DNA of 64,000 nt, taken from positions 310,001 through 374,000 of the forward strand of contig NZ_BMML01000004.1 of assembly GCF_014645815.1 (NCBI RefSeq). The letters are read 5' to 3'. Shown one piece after another: positions 34,202-43,599 of the stretch. The first letter of the stretch is position 1. Every line of letters begins with the position of its first letter. Below the pieces are notes generated by a model that was given only the letters and a program-made list of their open reading frames with translations, was not told the DNA's origin and ran no database searches. The translations under genes were made by a program, and so were the position numbers. The stretch is from Streptomyces fuscichromogenes. GTDB lineage: Bacteria; Actinomycetota; Actinomycetes; Streptomycetales; Streptomycetaceae.

Positions 34202-34894
34202 TCACGGTGTCCGGAACCCTCGAAAGGTCACGTGCGTGCGGCTTTCGAAGCCGAGCCGTTCGTACAGTGCGATCGCGGCGGCGTTCGTCTCCGCCACGTG
34301 CAAGAAGGGACGTCCGTCCCGGGCCAGGACGCGCGCGACGAGCGCGCTCACCAAGCGGGCGGCGTGGCCCTGCCCGCGTGCTTCCGGCGCTGTGCAGACG
34401 GCGCTGATCTCGCTCCACCCCGGCGGCCGGAGCCGTTCCCCGGCCATCGCCACGAGGTGGCCGCCCACGCGGATGCCGAGGTAGGTGCCGAGTTCGTGGG
34501 TGCGCGGCCAGAACGGTCCCGGCCGGGTCCGTGCGACGAGGTCGAGCATCTCGGGCACATCGGCCGCACCGAGTTCGGCCACGCCGTCGGTACCGGCCTG
34601 GTTCAGTCGGTCACCGGGGCAGATCATCTGCCGGCCTTCGAGGACGAAGACCGGCTCCCAGTCCGACGGCGGGGTCACCGAGCAGGTGAACATGTCGGCG
34701 AACCCGCCCGGACCGAGCAGCCGGGCGAGGTCGGCCCAGTCCGCCGCATCCGCGTCGGGGGGCACCGCCGAGAAGGTCGCGACACCCGGCAAGTACGTCG
34801 CGGCCCGGCCGAGTTGACGGGCGAGGCCGGCGTGGTGGCCGCGCAGCGACTCGCCCACCGGGTCGTCGAGTACGGCGGTTTCCGCGCTCGTCAT
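34202..34894 (-). CDS. GNAT-family N-acetyltransferase
   Basis: This 230-residue protein ends in a GNAT domain: VGGHLVAMAGERLRPPGWSE, the acetyl-CoA pyrophosphate loop in EARGQGHAARLVSALVARVL, and NAAAIALYERLGFESRTHVT at the acceptor-side helix and strand. The N-terminal 100 residues (GPGGFADMFTC, WEPVFVLEGRQMICPG) form a second, GNAT-like half as in FR47-type acetyltransferases. The acceptor substrate is unknown. It is monocistronic. Confidence 0.85.
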   Translation of the reverse strand: MTSAETAVLDDPVGESLRGHHAGLARQLGRAATYLPGVATFSAVPPDADAADWADLARLLGPGGFADMFTCSVTPPSDWEPVFVLEGRQMICPGDRLNQAGTDGVAELGAADVPEMLDLVARTRPGPFWPRTHELGTYLGIRVGGHLVAMAGERLRPPGWSEISAVCTAPEARGQGHAARLVSALVARVLARDGRPFLHVAETNAAAIALYERLGFESRTHVTFRGFRTP

Positions 34895-35008
34895 TGTGCT
34901 GCGCCTTTCTCGGACGGTCTCGTGGACCCGGATATGCCAGGGCGGCGACGTGAATTCCCGCGAATGAATCCGCTTGGCTGCGCCAGAGTAGTGGAGGCAT
35001 AACCTCTG

Positions 35009-35899
35009 TCAATCGCCCATGCCCTCGCCGGCAAGCAGGCTGAGGGCGGCGACGAAGTCCTCCAGGTCGGCCGCGAGCGGAGTGCCGTTGTCCCAGACGG
35101 CCTCGTAGGCGATCTCCACCGGAGCACCGGCCCGGACGAGGGGACGGGAGCAGCCGTGGTCGTGTGTGATCTTGGACTGGGGCAGCAGCGCGGCGCCCAC
35201 GCCCATCCGTGCCCACTCGTCCAGCACACGGTAGTTGGAGGCCTCGCCGGGATAGGTGCGCAAGGGCAGGTCGTGGTCACGGAAGAGCTCGGTGGTGAAG
35301 GTGGTCAGTCCGCAGCTGTCCGGTACGAGGATGTAGGCGGCGTCGGCCGCCGCCCGCAGCTCGACCGGGGTCTCGGTCCGGGAGTCGGCCGGGTCGATCA
35401 CGACGACCGGTTCGCGGGCGATGACGCGATGCCGGAACGTGGGCATGGCCTGTACGGCCGGTACGAGGAGGATGTCCAGGCTCCCGGCCTGGAGGTCCTC
35501 GCGAAGATGTGTGAGATCCGCCTCGCGCAGGACCAGGTCGCGCGGCCGGTCCAGGTTGCGGGCGGCATCGAAGGCCAGGGCGACGAGGTCGGACCCGATC
35601 AGCGGGGAGACGCCCATGCGGATGGTGTCCGACGCCGGCTGGGTCAGCCGCCGGGCCTCGGCGACGATCGCGTCCAGGGCGTCGAGGGCCTGCTCGATCA
35701 TGAGCAGGATCCGGGTGCCTTCCGCGGTCGGCCGGACCCCGCGCGGCGAGCGCTCGAACAGCGTCACGCCGAGCTCCTGCTCCAGCCGAGCGATGCCGTT
35801 GGACAGAGCGGGCTGGGTGACGCCGTAGGCTCGGGCGGCCGCGCTGAACGACTTCGTCGCGGAGACGGCACGGGCGTAGCGCAGCCCCTCGATGTTCAT
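35009..35899 (-). CDS. LysR-family transcriptional regulator
   Basis: This 296-residue protein starts at ATG 35899 (MNIEGLRYARAVSATKSFSA) with GAGGAG upstream. The LysR winged helix occupies residues 1-60 (YGVTQPALSNGIARLEQELG, TLFERSPRGVRPTAEG), with effector-binding lobes after residue 90 (IRMGVSPLIGSDLV, VPDSCGLTTFTTELF). It is divergent from the zinc dehydrogenase operon at 36063; LysR proteins usually control the divergent operon and respond to a pathway metabolite. Confidence 0.9.
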   Translation of the reverse strand: MNIEGLRYARAVSATKSFSAAARAYGVTQPALSNGIARLEQELGVTLFERSPRGVRPTAEGTRILLMIEQALDALDAIVAEARRLTQPASDTIRMGVSPLIGSDLVALAFDAARNLDRPRDLVLREADLTHLREDLQAGSLDILLVPAVQAMPTFRHRVIAREPVVVIDPADSRTETPVELRAAADAAYILVPDSCGLTTFTTELFRDHDLPLRTYPGEASNYRVLDEWARMGVGAALLPQSKITHDHGCSRPLVRAGAPVEIAYEAVWDNGTPLAADLEDFVAALSLLAGEGMGD

Positions 35900-36062
35900 G
35901 CTGTTCTCCTCTGAGCCTGAGCCTGAGCTATAGCCGCTCTTTATACCCCCATTCACCATGATCCTCTACCGGACTCGTCCGGGAGGTTCTACGGTGCAGA
36001 CGGAGCCGCGCGCGAGGCATTCCGTGGATATGCGCGTCTTTTAATTTCGAGGAGGGGTTTCC
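35900..36062. promoter_or_regulatory. LysR divergent promoter region
   Basis: The region is AT-richer than its surroundings and contains a triple GAGCCT repeat (35914-35930) and TATAGCCGCTCTTTATA (about 35931-35947), a partial dyad of the T-N11-A kind recognised by LysR proteins. GAGGAGGGG precedes the GTG start of the dehydrogenase. Confidence 0.45.
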
Positions 36063-37097
36063 GTGTCCCCGAACGCTCATCACCGTCACAGGGCCGCACA
36101 AGTGGCGGAGTCCGGGGCTTCCGTACGGGTCGTCCCGGTCGCGGCGCGGCCGCCCTCGGTCGGTGAGGTGCGTATCGACGTGGAGGCGACCGGCATCTGC
36201 GGCGCCGATATCGGCACGGTCCGCAATCCCGCTCCGGCGGCCGGCTTCCCGGTCACTCCGGGCCACGAGGCCGCCGGCGTGATCGCTGAGCTCGGCCCCG
36301 GGGTGCGGGGGTGGGACGTCGGGGAGCGGGTGGCCGTCGGATGGTTCGGCGGCAGCTGCGGGCACTGCTCCGCCTGCCGTACCGGCGATGTCGTCCACTG
36401 TCCCGAGCGGAAGATCCCGGGCATGTCGTATCCGGGCGGTTGGTCGAGCACCCTCACGGTTCCCGCCGCCGCTCTCGCCCGGATCCCCGAGGGCCTGTCC
36501 GCGGCGGAGGCCGCGCCCTTCGGCTGCGCGGGCGTCACCACCTTCAACGCCCTGCGGCACTCCGGTGCCGGGCCGGGTGACCTGGTCGCCGTCCTCGGGA
36601 TCGGTGGTCTGGGGCATCTGGCGGTGCAGTTCGCCGCGGCGATGGGGTTCGAGACGGTGGCGATCGGCCGGGGCGAGCAGAAGCGGAAGCTCGCCGAGGA
36701 ACTGGGCGCGCGGCACTACCTGGACACCGAGCGGCAGGAACCCGCTGCCGCGCTACGGCAGTTGGGCGGGGCGCGGCTGATCCTGTCCACGGCCGCCAGC
36801 AGCAAGCCGCTGGCGGAGCTGGTGGACGGGCTGGCCCCGCACGGGCGGCTCACCGTCGTCGGCTTCGACGGAACCCCCCTCCAACTGCCCCTGGCCAAGC
36901 TCGTCATGGACGCTCGCAGCGTCACCGGCCACCTGACCGGCAGCCCCGCGGACACCGAACAGGCCATGCGCTTCGCGATCGCCACCGGTGTCCGCCCCCG
37001 GGTGCAGACCGTCCCGCTGGAGGAGGCACAGCAGGCACTCGACACCCAGCAAGAGGGCAAGGCCCGCTTCCGGATGGTCCTCGTCCCCGGCGCCTGA
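36063..37097 (+). CDS. Zinc-dependent alcohol dehydrogenase
   Basis: This 344-residue medium-chain dehydrogenase starts at GTG. The catalytic zinc ligands are Cys in GICGADIG and His in TPGHEAAG. The structural zinc lobe is CGHCSACRTGDVVHC. The cofactor fold starts at AVLGIGGLGHLAVQFAAAMG. The layout fits AdhP/AdhT-type or related dehydrogenases acting on alcohols or aldehydes. It is the first gene of an operon with a FAD amine oxidase, a DinB-like protein and an MFS exporter, controlled by the divergent LysR gene. Confidence 0.92.
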   Translation: MSPNAHHRHRAAQVAESGASVRVVPVAARPPSVGEVRIDVEATGICGADIGTVRNPAPAAGFPVTPGHEAAGVIAELGPGVRGWDVGERVAVGWFGGSCGHCSACRTGDVVHCPERKIPGMSYPGGWSSTLTVPAAALARIPEGLSAAEAAPFGCAGVTTFNALRHSGAGPGDLVAVLGIGGLGHLAVQFAAAMGFETVAIGRGEQKRKLAEELGARHYLDTERQEPAAALRQLGGARLILSTAASSKPLAELVDGLAPHGRLTVVGFDGTPLQLPLAKLVMDARSVTGHLTGSPADTEQAMRFAIATGVRPRVQTVPLEEAQQALDTQQEGKARFRMVLVPGA

Positions 37098-37131
37098 CCG
37101 CCGCCACACCAACGGAGAAACGGAGTCGTAG

Positions 37132-38220
37132 ATGCTCCAGCATCACGGCCACGACGTCGTCGTGGTCGGTGCCGGGATCGCCGGCCTCGCCGCGACCGCC
37201 GCCCTGGTCGCCGCCGGCCGCGACACCGTGTGCCTGGAGGCACGCGAACGTGTCGGCGGGCGGCTGCTCAGCGCGGCCGCCCCGCCGGGAGCCCTCGATC
37301 TGGGGGCCACCTGGTACTGGAAGGGGGAGCGGCGGGTCGCGGATCTCGCCGCGCGGCTCGGCATCGACACCTTCGAGCAGCCTCTGGCGGGGGACACTCT
37401 CGTCCAGGACGCCACCGGCGTACGACGGCTGCACGGCAACCTGCTCGACGCCCCCGCCCGCCGCTTCGCACCCGGGGCCGAAGCCCTCGCCCGTGCGCTC
37501 GCGGCCGAACTGCCCGCGGACGTCGTACGACCGGACAGTCCCGTCACCGCGATCCACCGCCGCGCCACCGGCGGGCTCGACGTCCGTACGCCGGGCTCGG
37601 TGCTGCATGCCGAGCAGGTGATCGTGGCCGTACCTCCCGCGCTCGCCCTCGCGCGCATCGACTTCGGCTCGCACCTGTCACCGGAACTGGTCCGCCTCGC
37701 CGAGGCGACTCCCGTGTGGATGGGGGCCGTTGCCAAGGTCGTTGCCCGCTACCCGGCCGCCTTCTGGCGGGAGGCGGGGCTCGCGGGGGCGGCGGCCAGC
37801 AGAACCGGCCCGTTGCAGGAGGTGCACGACATGTCGGGTCCCGGCGGACGGCCCGCCGCGCTGTTCGGCTTCGCCGCGGCGCAGGCCGTCGGCCCCGACT
37901 TCGAGCAGGCCGTGACCGCCCAGCTGGCCCAGCTCTTCGGCCCTGCCGCCGCTGAGCCCGAGACGCTCCACATCCAGGACTGGAGCGGCGAGCGGTGGAC
38001 CGCGCCGCCTGGCGTGCACCACCTGGCCGACCACTCCCTGTTCGGCCACCCGCTCTACCGTCGATCCGCGCTGGACGGCAGGCTGCACTGGGCCTCGACC
38101 GAGACGGCCGACCGGTACGCCGGGCACATCGAGGGCGCGCTGACCGCCGCCGAGCGAGCGGTGACGGCGTCCCTGACCAAGCAAGCGACCGCAGAAGAGG
38201 CGAACTCATGCTCCAGATAG
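37132..38220 (+). CDS. FAD-dependent amine oxidase (flavin monoamine oxidase family)
   Basis: This is a 362-residue protein with the dinucleotide motif VVVVGAGIAGLAATAAL and EARERVGGRLLS, followed by GATWYWKGE, typical of monoamine-oxidase-like flavoproteins. The C-terminal FAD contact appears as GRLHWASTETADRYAGHIEG. It is shorter than most amine oxidases (about 450), having a reduced substrate domain. The stop overlaps the DinB-like gene start by 13 bases. Next to an alcohol dehydrogenase it could oxidise an amine to an aldehyde that the dehydrogenase then handles; this is inference. Confidence 0.88.
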   Translation: MLQHHGHDVVVVGAGIAGLAATAALVAAGRDTVCLEARERVGGRLLSAAAPPGALDLGATWYWKGERRVADLAARLGIDTFEQPLAGDTLVQDATGVRRLHGNLLDAPARRFAPGAEALARALAAELPADVVRPDSPVTAIHRRATGGLDVRTPGSVLHAEQVIVAVPPALALARIDFGSHLSPELVRLAEATPVWMGAVAKVVARYPAAFWREAGLAGAAASRTGPLQEVHDMSGPGGRPAALFGFAAAQAVGPDFEQAVTAQLAQLFGPAAAEPETLHIQDWSGERWTAPPGVHHLADHSLFGHPLYRRSALDGRLHWASTETADRYAGHIEGALTAAERAVTASLTKQATAEEANSCSR

Positions 38221-38738
38221 AGGCGTTGCTGCGCGAGTACGACCGTGCCCGTGCCTATACCGACGACCTGTGGCGGGACCTCACGCCGGACGAGGTGACC
38301 TGGCGTCCGCACGAGAACTCCAGCGCCATCGGCTGGCACCTCGGCCACCAGGCCCATGTCGCCCATTTCATGATCCGCAACCTCACCGCGGCGGAGCCCA
38401 GCCCCGACCCGGAACTCGACGGACTCATGGACTCGGCGAACCCGGAGAAGTTCCGCGGCACGCTGCCGACGGTCAAACGGCTCACCGAGTTCCGCGAGAC
38501 CGTCGCCGACCGCGTGCACGCCCGCATCGGCGACATCGCCGCCGGCCGGGTCGGCGCCCCCGCCCAACTGATTGTGGTCGCGACCCACTTGCTCACCACG
38601 CTCGTCAACCACGAGTACCAGCACGACCAGTGGATCAGCGAGGTCCGCGCGGGCGACCTCGGGCACGCGCTCCCGCCCGATCCCGACAGCGAGCACCTGC
38701 GCCGTATCGACGGCTATCTCGTCGTAGACGTTCTGTAG
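38208..38738 (+). CDS. DinB/YfiT-like four-helix metalloprotein
   Basis: This is a 176-residue protein with the DinB-fold pattern: helix 1 IEALLREYDRARAYTDDLWR, the metal-binding His in WHLGHQAHVAHF, and two further His in NHEYQHDQW. The family includes thiol transferases that use bacillithiol or mycothiol, and proteins of unknown role. It starts inside the amine oxidase gene and precedes the MFS gene by 20 bases, so it is part of the operon. A detoxification step with mycothiol is possible. Confidence 0.82.
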   Translation: MLQIEALLREYDRARAYTDDLWRDLTPDEVTWRPHENSSAIGWHLGHQAHVAHFMIRNLTAAEPSPDPELDGLMDSANPEKFRGTLPTVKRLTEFRETVADRVHARIGDIAAGRVGAPAQLIVVATHLLTTLVNHEYQHDQWISEVRAGDLGHALPPDPDSEHLRRIDGYLVVDVL

Positions 38739-38758
38739 CCCCAGAGGGAGACTCACCC

Positions 38759-39994
38759 GTGACAAGCACCGCCGCGGACACCGCCGCCGGTATGTCCCAG
38801 CGGTCCGAGGCCCAGCGCCGCGTCCTCGCCGTCCTGGTCAGCAGCCAGATCCTGAGCGGGGCGGGGCTCGCGGCGGGCATCACCGTCGGAGCCCTGCTCG
38901 CCCAGGACATGCTCGGCTCCACCGACCTGGCGGGGCTGCCCAGCGCGCTGTTCACCGCCGGTTCGGCCCTCGCCGCCGTCACCATCGGCCGCATATCGCA
39001 GGCCCGGGGACGCCGACCGGGCCTGGCCGCCGGATACCTGACCGGTGCCGTCGGCAGCGCGGGCGTCATCGCCGCCGCCGTCGCCCGGAGCCCGGTGCTG
39101 CTGTTCGTCGCCTTGTTCGTCTACGGCGCGGGGACGGCCACCAACCTCCAGGCCCGGTACGCCGGAGCCGACCTCGCAGCTCCCGCCCACCGTGCCCGCG
39201 CCGTCTCCACCGTCCTGGTCGCCACCACCCTCGGCGGCGTCGTCGGCCCCAACCTCGCCGCACCCACCGGCACCCTCGCCGACCACCTCGGCATCCCCGC
39301 CCTGGCCGGACCCTTCCTCCTCGCCGGCGTCGCCTACGCGCTGGCCGCCCTCGTCCTGGCCGTCTGGCTGCGCCCGGACCCCCTGCTGCTCGCCCGCAGC
39401 CTCGACGTCCAGCGGCCGACGCAGACCCGCGCGGCGAAGACTCGCGGGCCGGGGCTGATCCCGGGCGCGCTGACGATGATCCTCACCCAGCTCGTCATGG
39501 TCGCGATCATGACGATGACCCCCGTGCACATGCACGACCACGGCCACGGCACCGCGGCCTCCGGCCTCGTCATCGCCATCCACGTCGGCGCCATGTACCT
39601 GCCCTCGCCGCTGACCGGCTGGCTCGTGGACCGCCACGGTCCGACCCTCGTCGCCGCGGCCTCCGGCCTGACCCTCCTCGCCGCCGGAAGCACCGCCGCC
39701 GCCGCGCCCGTCGACTCCGTTGCCGTGCTCGCCCTCGCGCTCGCCCTCCTCGGCCTGGGCTGGAACCTCGGCCTCGTCTCCGGCACCGCGATGATCACCG
39801 ACGCCGTGCCGCTGGCCACCCGCGCCAGGACCCAGGGCATGGTCGACGTGTCCATCGCCGTCGCCGGCGCCACCGGCGGCCTGAGCTCCGGACTCGTCGT
39901 GGCCGCCGCCGGCTTTCCCGTCCTCGCCCTCACCGGCGGCGTCCTCGCCCTCGCCGTGCTCCCCGCCATCACCGTCAGCGCGAGCAGCCGGTGA
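38759..39994 (+). CDS. MFS transporter
   Basis: This 411-residue membrane protein has about 12 hydrophobic helices and starts at GTG after GAGGGAG. Motif A appears as GRISQARGRRPGLAAG between helices 2 and 3, and a second basic loop lies between helices 6 and 7. A His-rich loop (HMHDHGHG) precedes helix 8, a possible metal-binding or gating segment. As the last gene of the LysR-controlled operon it probably exports the product or the toxic substrate of the dehydrogenase and amine oxidase. Confidence 0.9.
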   Translation: MTSTAADTAAGMSQRSEAQRRVLAVLVSSQILSGAGLAAGITVGALLAQDMLGSTDLAGLPSALFTAGSALAAVTIGRISQARGRRPGLAAGYLTGAVGSAGVIAAAVARSPVLLFVALFVYGAGTATNLQARYAGADLAAPAHRARAVSTVLVATTLGGVVGPNLAAPTGTLADHLGIPALAGPFLLAGVAYALAALVLAVWLRPDPLLLARSLDVQRPTQTRAAKTRGPGLIPGALTMILTQLVMVAIMTMTPVHMHDHGHGTAASGLVIAIHVGAMYLPSPLTGWLVDRHGPTLVAAASGLTLLAAGSTAAAAPVDSVAVLALALALLGLGWNLGLVSGTAMITDAVPLATRARTQGMVDVSIAVAGATGGLSSGLVVAAAGFPVLALTGGVLALAVLPAITVSASSR

Positions 39995-40349
39995 GTCGAC
40001 GCGACACCACTGCACCGGCATGACCGCTCTCTCGCCTCCTGTGCTCATCTTGTGGGCCTGAACTTCTCGCGTCAGAAGGGGATTTAGGCCCCCGTCGCCC
40101 GAAACGTCGAAACTGAAATCGTGCCTCATTCCCTGAGTCTCGACCCACCTGGGGTTTCTCTTCTTCAGACACCCTGGATACTCGTCAACTAGCCTTATTT
40201 TCAGATGCGTTGACAGGAAATCACGCAGGAATCAAAGTCCTCTCAGGTATCCATCACAGTGCCCGGCGATCGAATGTCGCTTGTCAAGGAAATGCCGAAG
40301 AGATTTCTGAAGGTCTCTTTTCGGTCGGCTGTGAAGAAGGGATACCACA
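39995..40349. promoter_or_regulatory. AT-rich intergenic region before the DUF3500 gene
   Basis: The stretch has lower GC than its surroundings. TTGACA (40210-40215) is a good minus-35 hexamer, with TCAAAG about 17 bases on as a weak minus-10. No ORF of note is present. Confidence 0.4.
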
Positions 40350-41492
40350 TTGCAGGCGAACAACGCTCACCGCAGGTCGTCGCGGCGTAAGAGGAAGATG
40401 GTCGCGTCCTTTGCCGCGGGAACGGCGCTTCTCCTCGGCGGGCTGTACACGGCGAACGCCGCCACCGGCGAGAGCGGCACGTCCGTCGCCGGCGTGACCG
40501 CCTCGTCCTCGTCCGCCACGTCCGCGGACTCCGACTCGGCCGGTTCCGGCGTCTCGGACGTCGTCACCGCCGCCAACGCGTTCATCGCCACCCTGGACAG
40601 TGATCAGCAGTCGTCCGTGCTGCTGGACTTCACCCAGGCGAACGCCACCGCGTGGTCGAATCTCCCGTGCGGTTCGACCTGCCGGGTCGGCATCGAGCTC
40701 AGCAGCCTCAGTGACACCCAACTGACCGCCGCCAAGGCGGTGATCAAGGCGGCGACCGGCACCGGGACCGACACCGGCGACGACCAGGTCACTCAGATCC
40801 TGGCCGCCGACGACTACCTCGGCGAGACCGCCACCGGCTACGGCAGCGGCAACTACTACCTGGCGTTCCTCGGCACGCCGAGCACCAGCGGGACCTGGCA
40901 GCTGCACTTCGGCGGTCACCACCTCGCGCTGAACCTCACCTACAAGGACGGCGCGGTCGAGGGTTCCACCCCGTACTTCGTCGGTGTGGAGCCGACCAGC
41001 TGGACCGGCGACGACGGCACCTCGTACGCACCCCTGTCCGGGATGTACGACGGGATGAAGGCCATGGTGGACAGCCTGACCACCGACGAACTGTCGGAGG
41101 CGAAGCTGTCCGAGTCCTTCAGTGACGTGCTGCTCGGCCCGGACGACGACGGCGCCTTCCCGTCGACCAAGGAGGGCCTCAAGGTCAGCGAACTCACCGA
41201 CGACCAGCAGGCGCTGGTCCTGGCCGCCATCAAGCCGTGGGTCGACGTGGCCGACGACGACACCGCCGCCTCCGTGCTGAGCACCTACAAGTCGGAGCTC
41301 GACGAAACCTACATCTCGTACTCCGGCAGCACGGACCTGAGCGCACAGGGCGACTACGTCCGCATCGACGGACCGGGCGTCTGGATCGAGTTCGTCTGCC
41401 AGGACGGCGTGGTCTTCTCCAGCCAGATCCATTACCACACCGTCTACCGGGACCACAACACCGACTACGGAGGGGAGTTCACGTTCTCATGA
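40350..41492 (+). CDS. Secreted DUF3500 protein
   Basis: This 380-residue protein starts at TTG (LQANNAHRRSSRRKRKMVAS) with GAAGGG upstream. It has a basic N-terminus with an RR/KRK stretch, a hydrophobic core and a cleavage site near ANAATG. The mature part has DQQSSVLLDFTQANATAWSN, the pattern W.NLPC, HFGGHHLALNLTYK and a late IHYHTVYRDHNTDYGGEF. The HFGGHH motif and closing H..YRD..DYG are typical of DUF3500 and could bind a metal. It overlaps the next gene by four bases (ATGA), so the two are coupled. The function is unknown. Confidence 0.85.
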   Translation: MQANNAHRRSSRRKRKMVASFAAGTALLLGGLYTANAATGESGTSVAGVTASSSSATSADSDSAGSGVSDVVTAANAFIATLDSDQQSSVLLDFTQANATAWSNLPCGSTCRVGIELSSLSDTQLTAAKAVIKAATGTGTDTGDDQVTQILAADDYLGETATGYGSGNYYLAFLGTPSTSGTWQLHFGGHHLALNLTYKDGAVEGSTPYFVGVEPTSWTGDDGTSYAPLSGMYDGMKAMVDSLTTDELSEAKLSESFSDVLLGPDDDGAFPSTKEGLKVSELTDDQQALVLAAIKPWVDVADDDTAASVLSTYKSELDETYISYSGSTDLSAQGDYVRIDGPGVWIEFVCQDGVVFSSQIHYHTVYRDHNTDYGGEFTFS

Positions 41493-42910
41493 GCCGCCCG
41501 CCGATCTCACTGTCACATGCGCTGCGCATGCTGGCCGGGATCGCGACGGCGGTGACGGCGGCGCTGCTCCTGGCAGCGCCGCCCGCTGCCGCGCATCCCA
41601 TGCCGCACTCCGTGCTCCTGCTCGACGTGCACGAGACGTCGGTCTCCGTCGAACTGGAGCTCCCGGTCAGCGACTTCTCCCGGGCCAGCGGCATCGAGCT
41701 GGACGACAGGACCACGGCACGGCAACTGGCGGCACGGAGAGCCGTGATCCGCCGCTACCTGGCCGCCCATGTGCGCCCCACCACCCTCAAGGGCAAGGCC
41801 TGGACCGTCGCCTTCGGTGACGTCGTACTGAACCGGGCGGAACAGACCTCCACCGGTCCCTACCGCGAGCTGACCGTCCGGGCCACGCTCACCCCGCCCG
41901 CCGGAGGGGACACCCGGCACTTCGCCCTCGGCTATGACGCCGTGGTCCACCAGGTCGTCACCCACACCGTCCTGGTGTCGATCCGTCAGGACTGGGCCAC
42001 CGGCCACGTGGCCGACGGGGACGGGGGATCGGCCACCCAGGTGGGCGTCATCCGTATCGACACCCGCACCATGAAGGTCACACCACTCACCATCAACCTG
42101 GAGACGGGGAGTGTGTGGAGCGGGACGTACGCCATGTTCCGACTCGGTGCCGACCACATTCTCGAAGGCACCGACCATCTGCTCTTCCTGCTGATCCTCC
42201 TGCTGCCCACGCCCCTGCTGGCAAGCCGGCACCGATGGCGCGGAACGGTGGACGCCAAGACCGCCATGGGCCGGATGGCCCGCACCACTCTCGCCTTCAC
42301 CATCGGGCATTCCCTCGCGCTCGCCCTGAGCGCGTTCGGAAAACTCGACATCCCGGCCCAACCGGTGGAGGCGTTCATCGCCTTCAGCATCCTGGTCGGC
42401 GCGGTCCACGCGATCCGCCCGCTGTTCCCGGGACACGAGGCCGTGGTAGCCGGCTTCTTCGGTCTCGGACACGGCCTGGCGTTCTCCTTCGTCCTGGCGC
42501 AGATGCACCTCTCCACGGCCCAGCTCGCCCTCAGCCTGGCCGGCTTCAACCTGGGTATCGAGGCGATGCAGCTCCTCCTGGTCCTCCTCGCCATGCCGAG
42601 TCTGCTCCTCCTGACCCGGCTTCCACGGACCGCCGTCGTCCGCTGCGCCTGCGCCGCCCTGACGGCCGTCGCCGCCCTGGGCTGGCTCCTCGACCGCCTC
42701 GGCCTGGCCAACCCGGTGGCCCGAGCGGCGGACAGCGCCGGAACACACACGTCCGAGCTGTTCGTCGTCCTGACCGGTGCCGCGGTGCTCGCCGCGCTCT
42801 GGACGGCCGTCAGCCGTCGCCGAGGCCGAGGGCCGGTCCGAGCCCCGGACACGTCCGAGACTCTGCAGCGGACCCCTCGGGCCGACTTCGCTCTCAGGAA
42901 TCGCAGGTGA
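41489..42910 (+). CDS. HupE/UreJ-like membrane protein with secreted N-terminal domain
   Basis: This 473-residue protein has a signal peptide (cleavage near PPAAAHPM), an extracytoplasmic domain of about 200 residues, and seven or so membrane helices. The first membrane segment contains RLGADHILEGTDHLLFLLIL, the HupE/UreJ metal motif (HxxxGxDHxLF-like). FTIGHSLALALS and GHGLAFSFVLAQ are also conserved. HupE/UreJ proteins are linked to nickel or cobalt uptake; the fused outer domain and the coupled DUF3500 gene suggest a metal-dependent secreted process. The C-terminus overlaps the next, convergent gene end by 17 bases. Confidence 0.85.
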   Translation: MSRPPISLSHALRMLAGIATAVTAALLLAAPPAAAHPMPHSVLLLDVHETSVSVELELPVSDFSRASGIELDDRTTARQLAARRAVIRRYLAAHVRPTTLKGKAWTVAFGDVVLNRAEQTSTGPYRELTVRATLTPPAGGDTRHFALGYDAVVHQVVTHTVLVSIRQDWATGHVADGDGGSATQVGVIRIDTRTMKVTPLTINLETGSVWSGTYAMFRLGADHILEGTDHLLFLLILLLPTPLLASRHRWRGTVDAKTAMGRMARTTLAFTIGHSLALALSAFGKLDIPAQPVEAFIAFSILVGAVHAIRPLFPGHEAVVAGFFGLGHGLAFSFVLAQMHLSTAQLALSLAGFNLGIEAMQLLLVLLAMPSLLLLTRLPRTAVVRCACAALTAVAALGWLLDRLGLANPVARAADSAGTHTSELFVVLTGAAVLAALWTAVSRRRGRGPVRAPDTSETLQRTPRADFALRNRR

Positions 42911-43400
42911 CGTCGGTCCTCGGCAGGCGTCCGCCCGTGAGGTAGGCGTTGACGGTGCGGGTGACGCAGGCGGGGGCGCCGGGGAGGGCGTACACGGCGT
43001 GGCCGCGGCCGCCACGGACGTACACCAGGCGCGAGCCGTGCAGCGCGCGGTGCATGGCGCGGCCGCTGGACAGGGGCGTCTGGGGATCCCACTGGTTCTG
43101 TACGACCAGGGCCCCGACCGAGTTGTCGACGTGGGTGGCCGGTTCCGCGCCGCGGGGCCAGAAGGCGCACGGGGTGATGTTCGCGGCGAAGTCGCCGTAG
43201 AAGGGGAGGCGGGACTTCTCGCGGCGGGCGTCCCGCTGGTAGCGGGCCGGGTCGCGGGGCCACGACGCCGTGTTGTCGCCACAGGTGGTGGCCCAGTCGA
43301 GGCCGCCGCCGTTGTCGTTCACCGCGTCCGCGGGGCTGGTGTCCGGGCGATTGGTCCGATGGCCCGCGCTGGACTTTCGGAGGGCGACGATGTCGTGGGC
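42894..43400 (-). pseudogene. C-terminal remnant of a secreted alpha/beta hydrolase (TAP-like)
   Basis: The frame contains NDNGGGLDWATTCGD, ANITPCAFWPRG, GALVVQNQWDPQTPLSSGRA, SRLVYVRGGRGHAVY and a Cys-containing end. This is the C-terminal domain of Streptomyces tripeptidyl-aminopeptidase-like hydrolases, with Asp in QWDPQTP and His in GRGHAVY. The catalytic Ser region and signal peptide are missing, and what precedes RPDTSPADAV looks unrelated. It is the surviving 3' end of a longer gene. From about 43400 to 43599 no gene is seen. Confidence 0.65.
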
Positions 43401-43599
43401 TGCCTGGTAGGGCTCGGTGCCGAAGGACCCCCGCAGTGAACCGACCCTGGTGCGACGGTGACCCGGATCCACGGCGCCGCGAACGACCACGCTCGGCCGA
43501 CCGCACGCTCCTCCAGCCGTCCGCCCGGGTTCGGCACCATGACGGGCGGGCACCGGACCGTGCTCCGCGGTGAGGTGCAGCGTGGAGAAGGCGTCGCCG

